Positions 1 through 11,492 of a stretch of 64,000 bases of DNA are shown piece by piece. Within the stretch, counting starts at the first letter, position 1; every line of letters begins with the position of its first letter. The stretch spans positions 28,694,737-28,758,736 of the forward strand of contig NC_037594.1 of assembly GCF_003073045.1 (NCBI RefSeq). Direction: 5' to 3'. Below the pieces are notes generated by a model. That model worked only from the letters and a program-made list of their open reading frames with translations, was not told the origin of the DNA and searched no databases. This DNA is from Pomacea canaliculata. Lineage: Eukaryota > Mollusca > Gastropoda > Architaenioglossa > Ampullariidae. A program made the translations under genes and the position numbers.

Positions 1-1261
1 TACTGTTGTTTCTGCGATTTAAAAAATGTTTCTAATTTCTTATAAACTATATTTTCTGTTAATTCAGAGCACCATTGTTCTCTGCCAAGTAAAAGCACTT
101 TGATTTCATGTCACATGAAATTGTTTTTCGTTGCTAAGCAGTCGAGACTTGCAGCTCATAATACACATGGCGCTCAGTGTCTTACACAATACTTGATCCT
201 CCAGAATTGGAGTAAATTTACGGAGCATCCAAAGCGTCTGTAATCGAAAGTACAAATCATTTATTGATAAGTTTGTTAATAATTAATTGACACATCAGAC
301 AGCAGAGGAGGTAAATCTCACTACTCACTACTACCAACACAACAATTATTAACACTATTACAATTAATTTCTCCTCATTTATGCATCACCATTATGGTTA
401 TATACATTTCAATAGTAATACTTAACATAAATATAAAATCTGCATGTGTATTGATAATTGATAATTCTATCCCAGTCTGTGAGAAAATTTGCAATCACGT
501 ATTATAGAAGTAAATATATGCTTCTCTTTCCGTCTTTCACATTGGTATATGTTGAACGTTAGTCGATAAAATTTCTGAATTTTCGGTTTCTTTGACAAAT
601 AATTTTTAGAAAAGGAGATAATCGAATAAAAGCATACGAGATATTAGAAAGTGGTTTTAAATTAAACAGAAACACTCTTCAGCGAGGATACATGTTAGAA
701 AAGTATCAGAAACTGTAATACAATGAGAATAAATTTCCATTTAAAACTCTTTGAATTTCAGACATTAATAAGAATACATGGGAAATATACTGATTATTTT
801 CACTACCTTCATTCCTCACTGATTTCATTGTCGTCTCTGGTTTTTAGACACTTTTCTTTTTCATTGACGGGATCACCTTTTTCCACGTCATGGTTATTCG
901 TCTGCTTTGTTCTTCGTTGGTGTCTGCATGAGGTTAATTAAAATAAATGAATATAGTTGAAATAGGGTAAGGCAAACAAAAATGGCTTAAGCACACACTC
1001 TTTCTCACTGTGTGTCTCTGTCTTTCTCTCTCACACGTGTTTGAACGCCGTGTTTATGCAATGTTTACATTCGTCTGTTATATATACAGACTCATCCCAC
1101 TGGGACTTGTCTCCCCCTACCTCATTCCCTGTGTGGTGTGCGAATGCTTGTATGTCTTGTGCTATGTATTCAGTTTTCATTGTCGACACCTGTGTTGACC
1201 AAATAAATATGTATGATTTTGTTATAACTACAGTACAGCTTTTGAGAAAGTTAATAGAAAC
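1..1261. other. AT-rich spacer, no supported gene
   Basis: I see no coding exon that I can tie to a gene. Short open frames at 723-941 and 1010-1198 have no recognisable protein and no splice context. A minus-strand frame roughly between 1190 and 1040 stays open for about 50 codons next to the last exon of the neighbouring membrane-protein gene. It could be a cytoplasmic-tail exon, but its phase does not fit the donor I see at 1266, so I do not claim it. Confidence 0.4.
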
Positions 1262-3883
1262 TCACAGTCTCCTCCAAAAGAAAGCTGCAAGAATGACAAG
1301 TACAAGGAGGACGACTATGACAAAGGCAGAGCTGACACCAACAGTCACACCATTCCCCTCTTGTCCACTCTGAAGTTTGTCTAAAAATAATAAAAATTAA
1401 TGCATATATGAATTATTTACTAAAAACTTGCATTTTTAAAACAGCTGGTTTTAGAAAGAAATTTAAATTCTAAATGCTAAACTATCAACCATTACCCATT
1501 AGCATGCTAAACGACTCCTATATTACTCATTACCATTACCATGCTTAGCATCGGAAATTAGTTAAATTGCATAACATAATTTTCATAAAAAATCTTCATG
1601 ATAGAAACAGAAAGTATTTTACAAGCTACACCTGGTTAAACTAGCAAAACAAAATGCATTATTTATGTATGTGTATGTGTGAGTTGGCGGGTGGATGTAG
1701 GTACAAGCTGCTGCTCATTTACACCCATTCTGCCAACATGCTAGGCTGCACTTTAAATCAGCTTTATACATAGTTCTCCCATAAAGCAGACCTAAAAACA
1801 AATAAAGATTCAAACAGAGAACTAAAGATTGGCTGGCTTCACAAGTTAAACTCTTAGTAAAAGGGAGGTAATTTATGAGATGTAAAATGACCAAATATTT
1901 AAGTGTTTACAGTACTATAATTGTGTGAAAATTATTTGGTTTTGAAGAAAGTTTAGTCAAACCATAACCACTTCTTGTTCTGTATTGCGGCCTCTTCCTC
2001 AATAATTATCACAATTTTATTTATCTGCTGCAGAGGTTACAGAGGATCCTTCGCTGATAATGTGTAGAAGTCTTTTCTTCCTTTTTTATACATTTTTATT
2101 TTACTTTGTGTGTGCGTGTGTGTGTGCTCGTGGGTGTCAAGCTGAGGTGAACCAGAGCGTCTCCGCTAGGAACACATCAACTCACTGACAACCACTGACA
2201 CAATGATATCATCTTGTGTACATTGTCTTCCTTCTCTCTTCCTACATTATGTGAGCTCAGGCTCAAATCACAAGAGGTACTTACTACACATTAGACGCTT
2301 ATTACAAATCAGACTTTAAATGCATATTAGATACTCACTTGTGCTCCCTGGTCTTTTTTCACTTTCAATTTTTGGGTTGCCATTGCCAACTCCATCTGTA
2401 AAAGTCAAACCTACATGAAATTCCAAAAAGGTTGTACTTTACTCTCACTTTGCTTTCTTTATAATTGTTTTTTAAAAGATTTATTTAAGTAACTTCCATT
2501 AAAATTCTTTGAGAAAATATATATCTTGAAGGTCACATTCAAAATATTGATATTTTATATCAAATTTCAAAAACCGCAGTTTCACTTTCGTACGATTATG
2601 TATTCTGCTGATTTTTGGTAATGACCACTATTTGCTGATGTGAATATACGCCATCAGGATCTTTTCACGATGTTCTTATTTATTGTCAGCTAGTTTCGTT
2701 TTTATCAACAACCTGTGTGGTAAAGTGTAAATCAAGTGTGTATGTGTGTGTGTGAGAGAGAAACAGTCAGAGTTGGTCTGAGGTGAACCAGAGCGTCTCC
2801 GCTAGGAACACGTCAACCCCTCGACCGATCAGATGTTGATGAACATTAACATTTGTTTTTTCCTCAACATTGTGAATATATCTTACTTGACAGATTACAT
2901 CTGATGATTTGTTCGTGAGCCACATCAAACAGAATTTCTCCATCAGTCAGACATTTTTGTGCAGTGTCTATGAGGACAGAAAAGTTGTTGCTCGGCTGCT
3001 CGTCACACGTGTAACCCTTGGCTGGGTCACAAGAAAATTGCCCGTTGCGCCACTCACACGTTGCGATGACTTCTGAAACAACGGAATCACCTCACTGAGG
3101 GCGCCTTGTGTATAAACCGTGTATATAGTCCAAACAAACAAGAATAAGCTTGAAAAGGTCTGGAAATTAAATTGTGTCATGCCAGAAATTGTGTCATTTC
3201 ACTTAAAAAAAATCAAAATAAACTAACTTACCTTCCTTTTGACCAGGATTTTTGTACTCGATCCTAAATTCTCTCCTCTCTTCGACGATCTTGTCATGAA
3301 AGGAGCAGCTTACTTTTCTGACACAAGTGGTTTCATATTCTGTATTACACTTGTCTGAAACAATCGGTTTCAGCCATGCACTCACTCATGTTTTAGAAAA
3401 TTATAATAGAATGAGAAAAAAAAGCAGTGCTGATATTATTTTTATATCAAAATTGTTTCTAAAGCAGACATAACACAATACACAGTTTACAATGTTGGAA
3501 ATCCTAAGTGATAAATTACAGTGGTAATTGGATAGGCCTAAGCATTTATTTTCTAAAAAATACGAACATCGCCTTGTGTAGTCTGGTAGATTGGTTTATT
3601 GGTCTATTTTTACTTTCGTCAAATTACCTCGTGTGAAATTCTTGTGTTTTTTTGCAATTAGTTTGCAGTAAAAAACACCAGTTGAAGGATGTGCGTAGAA
3701 TTCTATTGTTACTCTCCACAGCTTTGTGACTGTTATTTACTAAGTACTGATGCTCGTATGATCTCACATACAATAAGTTGAATAATAATTTTAAAAGGGA
3801 TTACCTATCGCAAAAACAGGAGACCAAGCAAGTTGACTGGTGATTACAGCAGTCAGTACCACCACCAATCTGCTCATTTCCAT
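1262..3883 (-). CDS. Unrecognised secreted-type single-pass membrane protein, 8 cysteines
   Basis: Five minus-strand exons join in phase: 3883-3805, 3354-3232, 3072-2887, 2395-2339 and 1380-1262. Exon 1 begins MEMSRLVVVL and encodes a hydrophobic signal peptide ending near SPVFA. Exons 2 and 3 give a small ectodomain of about 105 residues with eight cysteines, in contexts such as DKCN, TTCV, VSCS, ATCEW and FSCD. Exon 4 is a short G/N/K-rich linker. Exon 5 encodes a transmembrane helix (VSSAFVIVVLLVLVILAAFF), then WRRL and a TGA. The final TGA lies inside a good donor-like GTGAGT, so more cytoplasmic sequence might be spliced on. The layout fits a cell-surface receptor or adhesion protein, but I recognise no family. 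Introns 3 and 4 each carry one copy of a 40-bp repeat. The start is the first Met of a typical signal peptide. Expression is untested. Confidence 0.6.
2142..2181. repeat. 40-bp dispersed repeat, copy 1
   Basis: This block is identical in 39 of 40 bases to 2778-2817 in the same orientation. It starts CTGAGGTGAACCAGAGCG and follows a TG-rich tract. It lies in the last intron of the unknown membrane-protein gene. It may be the conserved core of a short interspersed element, but I cannot name the family. Confidence 0.7.
2778..2817. repeat. 40-bp dispersed repeat, copy 2
   Basis: This is the second copy of the 40-bp block at 2142-2181, differing at one base (ACATCAAC versus ACGTCAAC at the right end). 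It too follows a TG/GA-rich simple tract. It sits in the intron between exons 3 and 4 of the unknown membrane-protein gene. Confidence 0.7.
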
Positions 3884-3887
3884 TCCT

Positions 3888-3933
3888 AAAAAATAAAAAA
3901 TAAAAAATAAATAAATAAATAAATAAATAAATA
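3888..3933. repeat. (AAAT)n simple repeat
   Basis: An A-rich run passes into about seven AAAT units immediately upstream (gene sense) of the first coding exon of the minus-strand membrane-protein gene. Confidence 0.85.
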
Positions 3934-6751
3934 GTCACGCATGACATAAATACCGATTCTGAACATTTTTACACTAAATGCTGTTAAAGGCAAAAGCAAA
4001 CACAGAAAAACGTAAACATTATCAATACAACACTTGAAAAGATTTCGCAAAAACGCTAAAGAGTGCAAGAATATATATCTCGCCGTAGCAGGATTAGTTG
4101 AACGCTCGTGTAAAAAGTCCACAAAGGTAATAAATAATTATGGTGTTTACAAATCAAACTTAATTACCTAATCAGAAAAAGACATTTTGATGATGTATAT
4201 AGCTTACATTCAGTGTTCAAACAGCGGAAGACTTCTTGCTTCTATTTGAATCCACTCGTCTAGCAAACTGATCTGACTAACCACTTCTTGCGTTTACTAC
4301 CACTGGCGTAAGCCCAAATGAAAATATAAATTCAACTAATTGCTCATTTCCTCTACTTGCAAGGGTTAACTCTTTCTTTACGCATGGCTAAAGGCGGCCA
4401 AACCCCCCTGTACTCATGAATTTACCCTTTTTATATAGACTGATACGTCGAGTCATCATACGTCGCTGTCATTAAGTCATCCATTTGTGGTTTTTCGTCC
4501 AAAACTAGTTTTTGCCGACCATTATTTTACAGCTGTATTATTCAGCCTCATTACTCTTTCTTACACTTTTTTGTTGTTGCAAATACTTGTACCACTGCCT
4601 TTATTCGACTAGCTAAAAACGTGTGAAAACATAAAAAATAGAAAAGGCAATTTTGTCTGTATCTTTCTTAGTCATTCAGGCAATGACTCAAGATATTTTT
4701 AGATTATAAGAATAGGCCTAAGCCTTATTCTAAGCATATGTAACACCAACCGCTCCAGGCGTCTATTAGAAAAGGCCTGTCTTATCTAAAAATAACCACA
4801 ACGTCATACAACAATCATAATCTTAACTAGTGTCTGTTTCGTAAAAGGATGCATATTACAATAAATAATTGTACTATTGCTTAAAATACATTTAAAAATG
4901 AAATAAATGTAGTTTTTATATCGTGTCGCAAAGACGTTCCTGGTGTAGCAGTGTTAACAAAACTCGTTAATTTTACTTGTGTAGCAAAACAGACAATCAT
5001 ATATTTTGTATAATAAATGTTTATCAAAGTCAATACGAATATATATATATGGAAGCAGGTTATAAAATAGAAAACAAATTTTTTTTTGATCTTTTACATC
5101 CAGGGTATAACAGGGCTCGAGTCTATGAAAAAAGGCCTAAGCTATCATTAATCATCGTGTGTTGCTTTCAGAAGAAGTATCTGTTGTTCGCTTAAAATAA
5201 CAATTTCCACAAATACACTGGAGCTCTAATAATTAGTTTTCTCCATTATCTAAAATAATCATCGACTCGGTTGAGGTTGATACTAATTAAAAGACCTACC
5301 TCCGCTTCAACTGTCTTCCTAACCTTCCTCTTCTCGCTCAACAGCTCGTCTGGACCAGTTGCATAGGCGTTGATTTGTGATCACGTGTTATCTTCAGTCA
5401 CATGAAGATAATATTATTGGCTGCAAAGTCGATGGAAGGCGGTGCTGCCCCCTAGGCGAGAGACAAAACCGTAGATAAAACCTAGCCTGAAAATAAGCCC
5501 TAGAATATTTGTTATAATATCCATAATATATATTCACTCGTGATATAAGGCCTAGTTAAGATCATCAGCCAGCAAGTCCATCAAAACTTATGACAGGCGT
5601 AGTCAATTTTAAGTAATAATATATTAATAGACCAATAAATAAAGTTATCGATTAGTATTAATAATTTAATGCTTCAAATAAATGGTAATATGATATTTAT
5701 GACGATGTTTCAGACGAAGATTACTGTAAAAAATAATTGTAGACTATTGTGCATGGAAATTAGCCCTAAACCCTTTTTTGGAGCAAAAATGAATATAAGA
5801 TCCGGACTTATTTGTGCTGAAGCACTGTAAATCCCGCTCTAGAAATGTGCACAAGTTCCGGCTGCCCTACTTTCTCAGAAACTCCTCTTTATACGATTAC
5901 TAATAAGTCTTCTATACCGAGCGTCCCAGCCTGTCAATGTGTGTGTGCGCGAGCCTCATCTCGGCCATATTTGGGCTTAAAATGTTGATTTAATTTGGAT
6001 ATTATATGTCATATTAAGTACAGATTATTACTGGTGTTTTTCTATCACGTCGTATAAAAACTCTAGAGTTGCCAGTGATACTGCTGCTAAACATCGCAAT
6101 CATTCTAAAGTATATACAGTGGCTTCTTTCGATGAAACCAATTATCAGCAGTAAAACACAAAAATTCAAATAACAAAGTCCACCTCTCTTCACTGGGAGT
6201 TTATTTAGCAATAAGGTTTCAGACATTTTTAAAGACCTATCTATCTTTAAGCTTGACGCTTTACAACCTGATGAAGAGGTCGCGAAAGGGGATTCGCCGT
6301 GTCGCCGTGATGACGGTCTAGTCATCCATTAGTCATCACTAGCCGAGACCTTGTGAAATGCGTAGATCACATGGCACACCAAGGACTTCGAATGTTCGCA
6401 ATGTAACATTAAGTACAACACACATTCCCTGATGGTGGGAGTATAGCTTCTCCAAGGACAGGGGATTATATATATATACCTACCAACTAGAATTTATGTG
6501 CAAACTGTGCATGATACGTGTGAACTGAATTATACACGTGGACTGTGGATGATAAGTGCCAACTGTGGAATACTGACTGTCCAGTTCCTGCGTCGTCAAG
6601 AGTAGATGACTGCAGCCAAAGAGATAAATATCCGAGTATAAACAGCAAACAACGGTGTAGAAATAATTGCTGCTTGTGTATTGATGATTTGTGTCTTTTT
6701 TTTGCCTAATTATATCTTCTTTTACATACATATACTGATGCAATAACATCA
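3934..6751. other. Intergenic spacer, probable upstream region of the membrane-protein gene
   Basis: No exon is supported here. The part near 4200-4350 probably holds the 5' untranslated region and promoter of the minus-strand gene, but no core element is distinctive. An open frame at 4977-5195 (+) is low-complexity and has no homologue I recognise. The minus-strand frames at 6014-6325 and 6480-6752 look like chance. Confidence 0.4.
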
Positions 6752-7740
6752 CATGTCATAGCAAATAGTACTGAGCAGAGCAGAGCACGCGATTGCTAAA
6801 TCAGCCCGGCCATTCAGTGAGGGAGAGTTTGTGAAGAGTTGCATGATAAAAGTGTGTGAAGTCTTGTGTCCAAACAAAAAGCAAATGTTTGCAAATGTAA
6901 GCCTCAGCAGAAACACGGTTGCTAATAGGATTTGTGAGATGGCCACTGATGTGAAAACACAGCTGATCGAAAAAAGCAAAGACTTCGTTGCCTACTCTCT
7001 TGCAGTCGATGAAAGCACTGACATGACGGACACCGCACAACTCGCCATCTTCATCCGTGGAGTCGATTCAAGTTTAAATATCACAGAAGAAATGTTAGAC
7101 ATAAAATCCATGCATGGAACAACGACAGGGAAGGACATTTTGACAACGTATGTCAAAGTATCACTGACATGAACCTGCCCTGGAACAAACTTGTTGCACT
7201 TACAACAGATGGAGCGCCGGCGATGTGCGGCCCACAGAGTGGACTAGTTGCAAGGATGCGGTCACATATCCAAGAAAATTGTAGTGGGGATTTGATAGAA
7301 TATCACTGCACAATACACCAAGAATCGTTGTGTGCTAAAGTCCTCAACATGGAGCATATTTGTATGAGCAACTTTTCTCTGTGATGAAGATCAACAAAAC
7401 ATCACACAGGAGTAGTCTTACTGATGCACACTTGCAGTCCATCCTGAGAATCTCCACAACACAGAAACTTACTCCAAACATAAACGAACTTGTTGCCAAG
7501 AAAAAATGTCAAACGACCACTTCTGACAAAGTAAATTAAGAAGAAAAACTGTTAAGCCTTGGTTTGTTATTACTTTAACTTTGTTTTAATGTATGATTTT
7601 GTTTACACAAAATTAATAACAAAACGTTTAGTTTTCTACTGTTCAATAAAAAGTTATCGGACTTAAATAATAACCTTCGGCCGCCACCATGTGTACGATG
7701 TGAGATTTGGCCCCCTGGGTAATTGAGTTTGACACCCCTG
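6752..7740 (+). mobile_element. hAT DNA transposon remnant (GTF2IRD2/ZBED-like transposase)
   Basis: The plus strand shows hAT transposase pieces. From about 6770 comes IAKSARPFSEGEFVKSC, then LAVDESTDMTDTAQLA, then (after a frame change near 7145) LTTDGAPAMCG and HCTIHQESLCAKV. Next comes the family's C-terminal end, EQLFSVMKINKTSHRSSLTD and LRISTT, stopping at 7536-7538. The centre is missing: the text jumps from the HQ-CAKVLNMEHI region straight to the C-terminal dimerisation part. Downstream, the sequence ends with GAGTTTGACACCCCTG at 7740, the reverse complement of a typical hAT terminal repeat (CAGGGGTGTCAAACTC). I could not find a matching left terminal repeat or a clean 8-bp target duplication. 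The copy is therefore a dead, internally deleted element. It ends about 135 bp before the PSMB3 start. Confidence 0.85.
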
Positions 7741-7874
7741 CCCTAAGGAGCTCTTAGCTGTTGAAGAGAAATAAAGTACGACTGCTTCTAACAGGTTTCC
7801 GGTCATTCTGACTTGCATGTTTCATTAGGCAACTTTGCTGTTTTCTTGTTGACTGACTATACTGCTGTCGCACA

Positions 7875-10408
7875 ATGGTAAGTATAAAATATATACCTTT
7901 CTAGATATCCGAAAATCTGCATATTATTTAAAATTCATTTATTAGTGCGATAAACCCAAAATGTCAGGTCTAGTACCAGTTTTCAACGACTTTCGTCTTC
8001 AATACTAGTCAGTCTTCAGTTTCAGATCACAATGTTCACACAACCTTAAAAGTGGAGTATAAACTTGTACAAAATGCCACAGAATTTTGTGGCTGATTTC
8101 CCCTAGTGTCATTTGCTCTTTTTAAATTATGTAACACTGGATTCTTGCTTGATTTCTAAGTCTAAGTTATTTGAGAATGCTAGATGCATTTTTAGATTGA
8201 TTGAGATTCAGTCAAACCTAGTAATATTGGGGGAAAAAAAAACAACCGTGACTAAAAAATGTACTTTAGTGATATATAATTCGTAACATTTTTGTAGCCA
8301 TGAAGCATTTATTTTTGTTTAAAGGTTCTGTAAATAAGAGAAATCAGTAACATGGGACAAGTATTATATTGCTGATAATGTTATTAACAACTAGTTTTCT
8401 CTGCTATCTTTTTCAAGAGTATTCTTGCATACAATGGCGCAGCCATTATTGCAATGAAAGGCAAAGATTGTGTAGCCATTGCTGCAGATCGACGTTTTGG
8501 AATACAAGCACAGACAGTTAGCATGGACTTTGATAAAGTCTTTGAGATGGGCCCACACCTTTACATTGGTCTCCCAGGTCTTGCCACAGATGTGCAGACT
8601 GTGTAAGGTTCCCTCTTGATTTGTGCCATATATCAATTTGCTGCAGTATTGTAAAATGTATTTCAATGCTTTACCGATATTGATGGAAACTATATCATTA
8701 TTTATTAATGCACTGATATTATTTCATCTGCTTGAGCAGTATCATAGTGTGTGTAGACAATTTTTCATGTAGCATGCATTTGGAGTAAATGATCATCATG
8801 TGGCAGCACTGTTACTAGCTTTTAAATTGATGTTAGGCTTTATTTTATCTTTAATTTACCATGTATTTCATAAGCGATAGGCTAAGCAAGCCATCAGTTT
8901 TTGTATGTTAGGTGTGCATATTGTAAAAGAATTTTTATGTTTATGATATACAAATTTTATTTTAGGGCCCAGAGGCTGAAATTTCGGTTAAATCTGTATG
9001 AACTACGAGAAAACAGGAGGATCAAACCAAAGACATTCATGAGTATGGTGTCAAACTTGCTGTATGAAAGGAGGTAAGAGCATTTGCATACTGTTCTATT
9101 AGTGATACATTCATTATAGATATTGAAACTGTGAAGTTATTCTCTGATGGAGATGATGGCTGCTAAAGATTGCTTTTGCAGTGTAGAGTGCATGGGGTTT
9201 TGATATATTGTTTTTTAATAGCTCCATCATGTATTGTTTGTAGGAGAGGGCTTTCTTTAGTTGGACTTTTTTTTACCATTAACTATACCATTGTCTAGTT
9301 ACCATTTAATTGTTTTTTGTTGTTTTTTTTTTCGTCACAGATTTGGACCATACTTTGTTGAACCAGTCATTGCTGGCCTGGACCCTAAAACTTTTGAGCC
9401 TTACATTGCATCAATGGACCTGATTGGCTGTCCCATGGAGACAGAAGACTTTGTTGTCAGTGGCACATGTTCCGAGCAGATGTATGGCATGTGCGAGTCT
9501 CTGTGGGAGCCAGACCTGGTTGGTGTAACATAATTTGTCTCTCTCCCCACTTCCTGCTTTCATAGGCCATAACTAAAGTCCATAGCTGAGTTGCACGAAT
9601 TGAGTTTCACTGACTTTAAAAACACTTATCCATAGATAAATGCTGATACATCCAGTCCTGAGAGCAAGCAAATCAGAATGGTTTGTATGCTCATAGCTAC
9701 AGATCTGCTGTCCCCGTAATCTGGTGCACTTCCCACGAATGTGGCTGTAAATAAATTACAAATCCTGGTCTATTTCAGTGCATCTTTGCATACTTAAGTC
9801 CAAAGCTTTAACTTTGTGCAAATGCTTGCAAACACCAAATGCTGTTTCAGGGGCCAGACGACTTGTTTGAAACCATATCTCAAGCACTGGTCAATGCCTT
9901 TGACCGTGATGCTGTGTCAGGGTGGGGAGCTGTTGTGTATATTATGTGAGTTTTTCTCCTTTTAAAATTTGACATTCTTTGTTATTTGAAGCTAAAAACA
10001 TAGCAAAGGAGCAGATGTCTTCATAATGAACATGTAAACCAACAAACACTAGCTTTTGCTGATGTGTAAATCTTGACATAAATTCCTAAACATCAGTTAC
10101 TTTAAGACAAGTTTTATAATCCTCCCACATCAGTCTTTTGTACTAAGAATTTTCAGAAACTGGGCAGTTATCTATATTAGCTGAGAGCCTAAACTTTTTT
10201 TTTACTTTGCTTCTCAATTCCTATCAATTTTTTTTTTTAAAGTTTGAAAAGCTGTGATATGCTTTTGAAGGTCATTGTTTGGACTTGCCAATTTATATAG
10301 ATGAACACTATGATATGCTGATGCATCAGGTGTGGTAATACTTTGTTTTCTTTTTTTAGTGAGAAAGACAAAGTGACCAAGAGGCTGCTGAAGACCAGAC
10401 AAGATTAA
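7875..10408 (+). CDS. PSMB3: Proteasome subunit beta type-3
   Basis: Six exons join in phase: 7875-7877, 8418-8602, 8966-9073, 9341-9518, 9851-9945 and 10360-10408. The product of about 205 residues begins [19 protein letters not shown], with [45 protein letters not shown] and [18 protein letters not shown], and ends RLLKTRQD. It matches animal PSMB3 over its full length. Beta-3 is a non-catalytic subunit of the 20S core beta ring; it keeps its N-terminal Met, so the lack of a catalytic threonine is expected. Exon 1 contributes only the ATG, directly followed by the donor GTAAGT. Intron 4 uses the rarer donor GTTGGT; this is the only choice that keeps the frame into [10 protein letters not shown]. 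The gene looks intact and is convergent with lanosterol synthase. Confidence 0.97.
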
Positions 10409-10509
10409 TGATAACATGGCTTCCGGCAGTTTTATTCTTCGGATTTACTTTTCTGGATGCTTCATGTCTTCTCCATCAACTTCATAAAGACTAAAACTCT
10501 TGTGTTTGA

Positions 10510-10515
10510 AATAAA
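10510..10515 (+). terminator. Polyadenylation signal AATAAA of PSMB3
   Basis: A canonical AATAAA lies about 100 bases after the PSMB3 stop codon, followed by a T/G-rich stretch (GTGTCCATCTT and TTTTCTTGCTGG). It is the expected cleavage signal for this gene. Confidence 0.7.
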
Positions 10516-11492
10516 ACTTGTGTCCATCTTATCTTCTTTTCTTGCTGGTATGAGTGCAGATGCTGCTTACAAATGAAGTTTCATTCATAGAACTAAGCTA
10601 AATTGGAAACAAGCGTGCAGAAGGATCAATGCCTAATCATCACAAAACAAACAGGAAATACCAAAACCACACGAAAAAGCAACTATGGTTGCGGATCCTG
10701 TGGTAAAAGGTCCAAACAGAAATGGATGTGGACAATTTGAGCAGGCATATTGTGTCTATATATTCTGCATATTCACCTAAGTCTTAGGTGAACAACATAA
10801 AAGTTTCATCCAAGTTGTCCCAAGGGCAATAAACTGAGCAAGTACTTCTTGATAATTGAATTACCCACTGCTACTAGGTGTGGAAGGTAGAGCCCAGCCT
10901 TCTTCTACTCAAGAATTGAATTACCCACTGTTTTGGAAAAAAAGTCCTTGTCTTAGGTCTAGAACCATTAGTCGAGGCTCCCCACTGTGAGGTTACAGTC
11001 ACTTCTGAATAAATAGTTTCAGAGCTAGCGCTGGGAAGGAAACATTTCAAAATGACAAAATCAGAAGCAAACAATATTTACGAACATTTTATTTTGATTC
11101 AAAAATATTTTGCAAGCACTTCTTCCTTTCTTCCTCTACACTGGTAGACACATTTAATGCAGTGTAGTTTTCTTTACAATACAATAGTCTACAAACAATA
11201 GAGTTTTTCTGCAACAATGCATAATTTAAAAAAAAATATTGCTGGAAAAGATACCAACAAGCTAAAGACTAGCATTAAGTTTGATGAATTAAGAATGTCT
11301 CAAAGTCTGGCAGCTTTTTCCATCTTGTTTTGATTACAACCACATTTTGCAGCATGAGTTACCTATTTGAATTTAGAAATTCAGGAAACAGACATGTATC
11401 CACATGCAATTTATAAATAGTTCATTGTTTAACAAATGATCATCTCCACCTGCCTCAGAATGGGCACTGGATTGCAACTGAATCTGCATGAT
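10516..11492. other. Convergent 3' flanks of PSMB3 and LSS
   Basis: No coding exon is seen. This holds the 3' untranslated region of lanosterol synthase on the minus strand, with a candidate minus-strand AATAAA at 11093-11088. A short direct repeat, AATTGAATTACCCACTG, occurs near 10855 and again near 10914. Confidence 0.5.
11088..11093 (-). terminator. Candidate polyadenylation signal of LSS
   Basis: TTTATT on the plus strand reads AATAAA on the minus strand, about 400 bases past the lanosterol synthase stop. Assignment rests only on motif and position. Confidence 0.4.

Noticed and set aside
1040-1200. Minus-strand open frame of about 50 codons as a cytoplasmic-tail exon of the membrane protein
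   Set aside because: Its phase does not match the donor at the end of the transmembrane exon; the in-phase choice stops after four codons.
6420-6475. CAGGGGATTATATATA as the left end of the hAT element
   Set aside because: Only the first six bases match a hAT end and the flanking bases do not match those after 7740.
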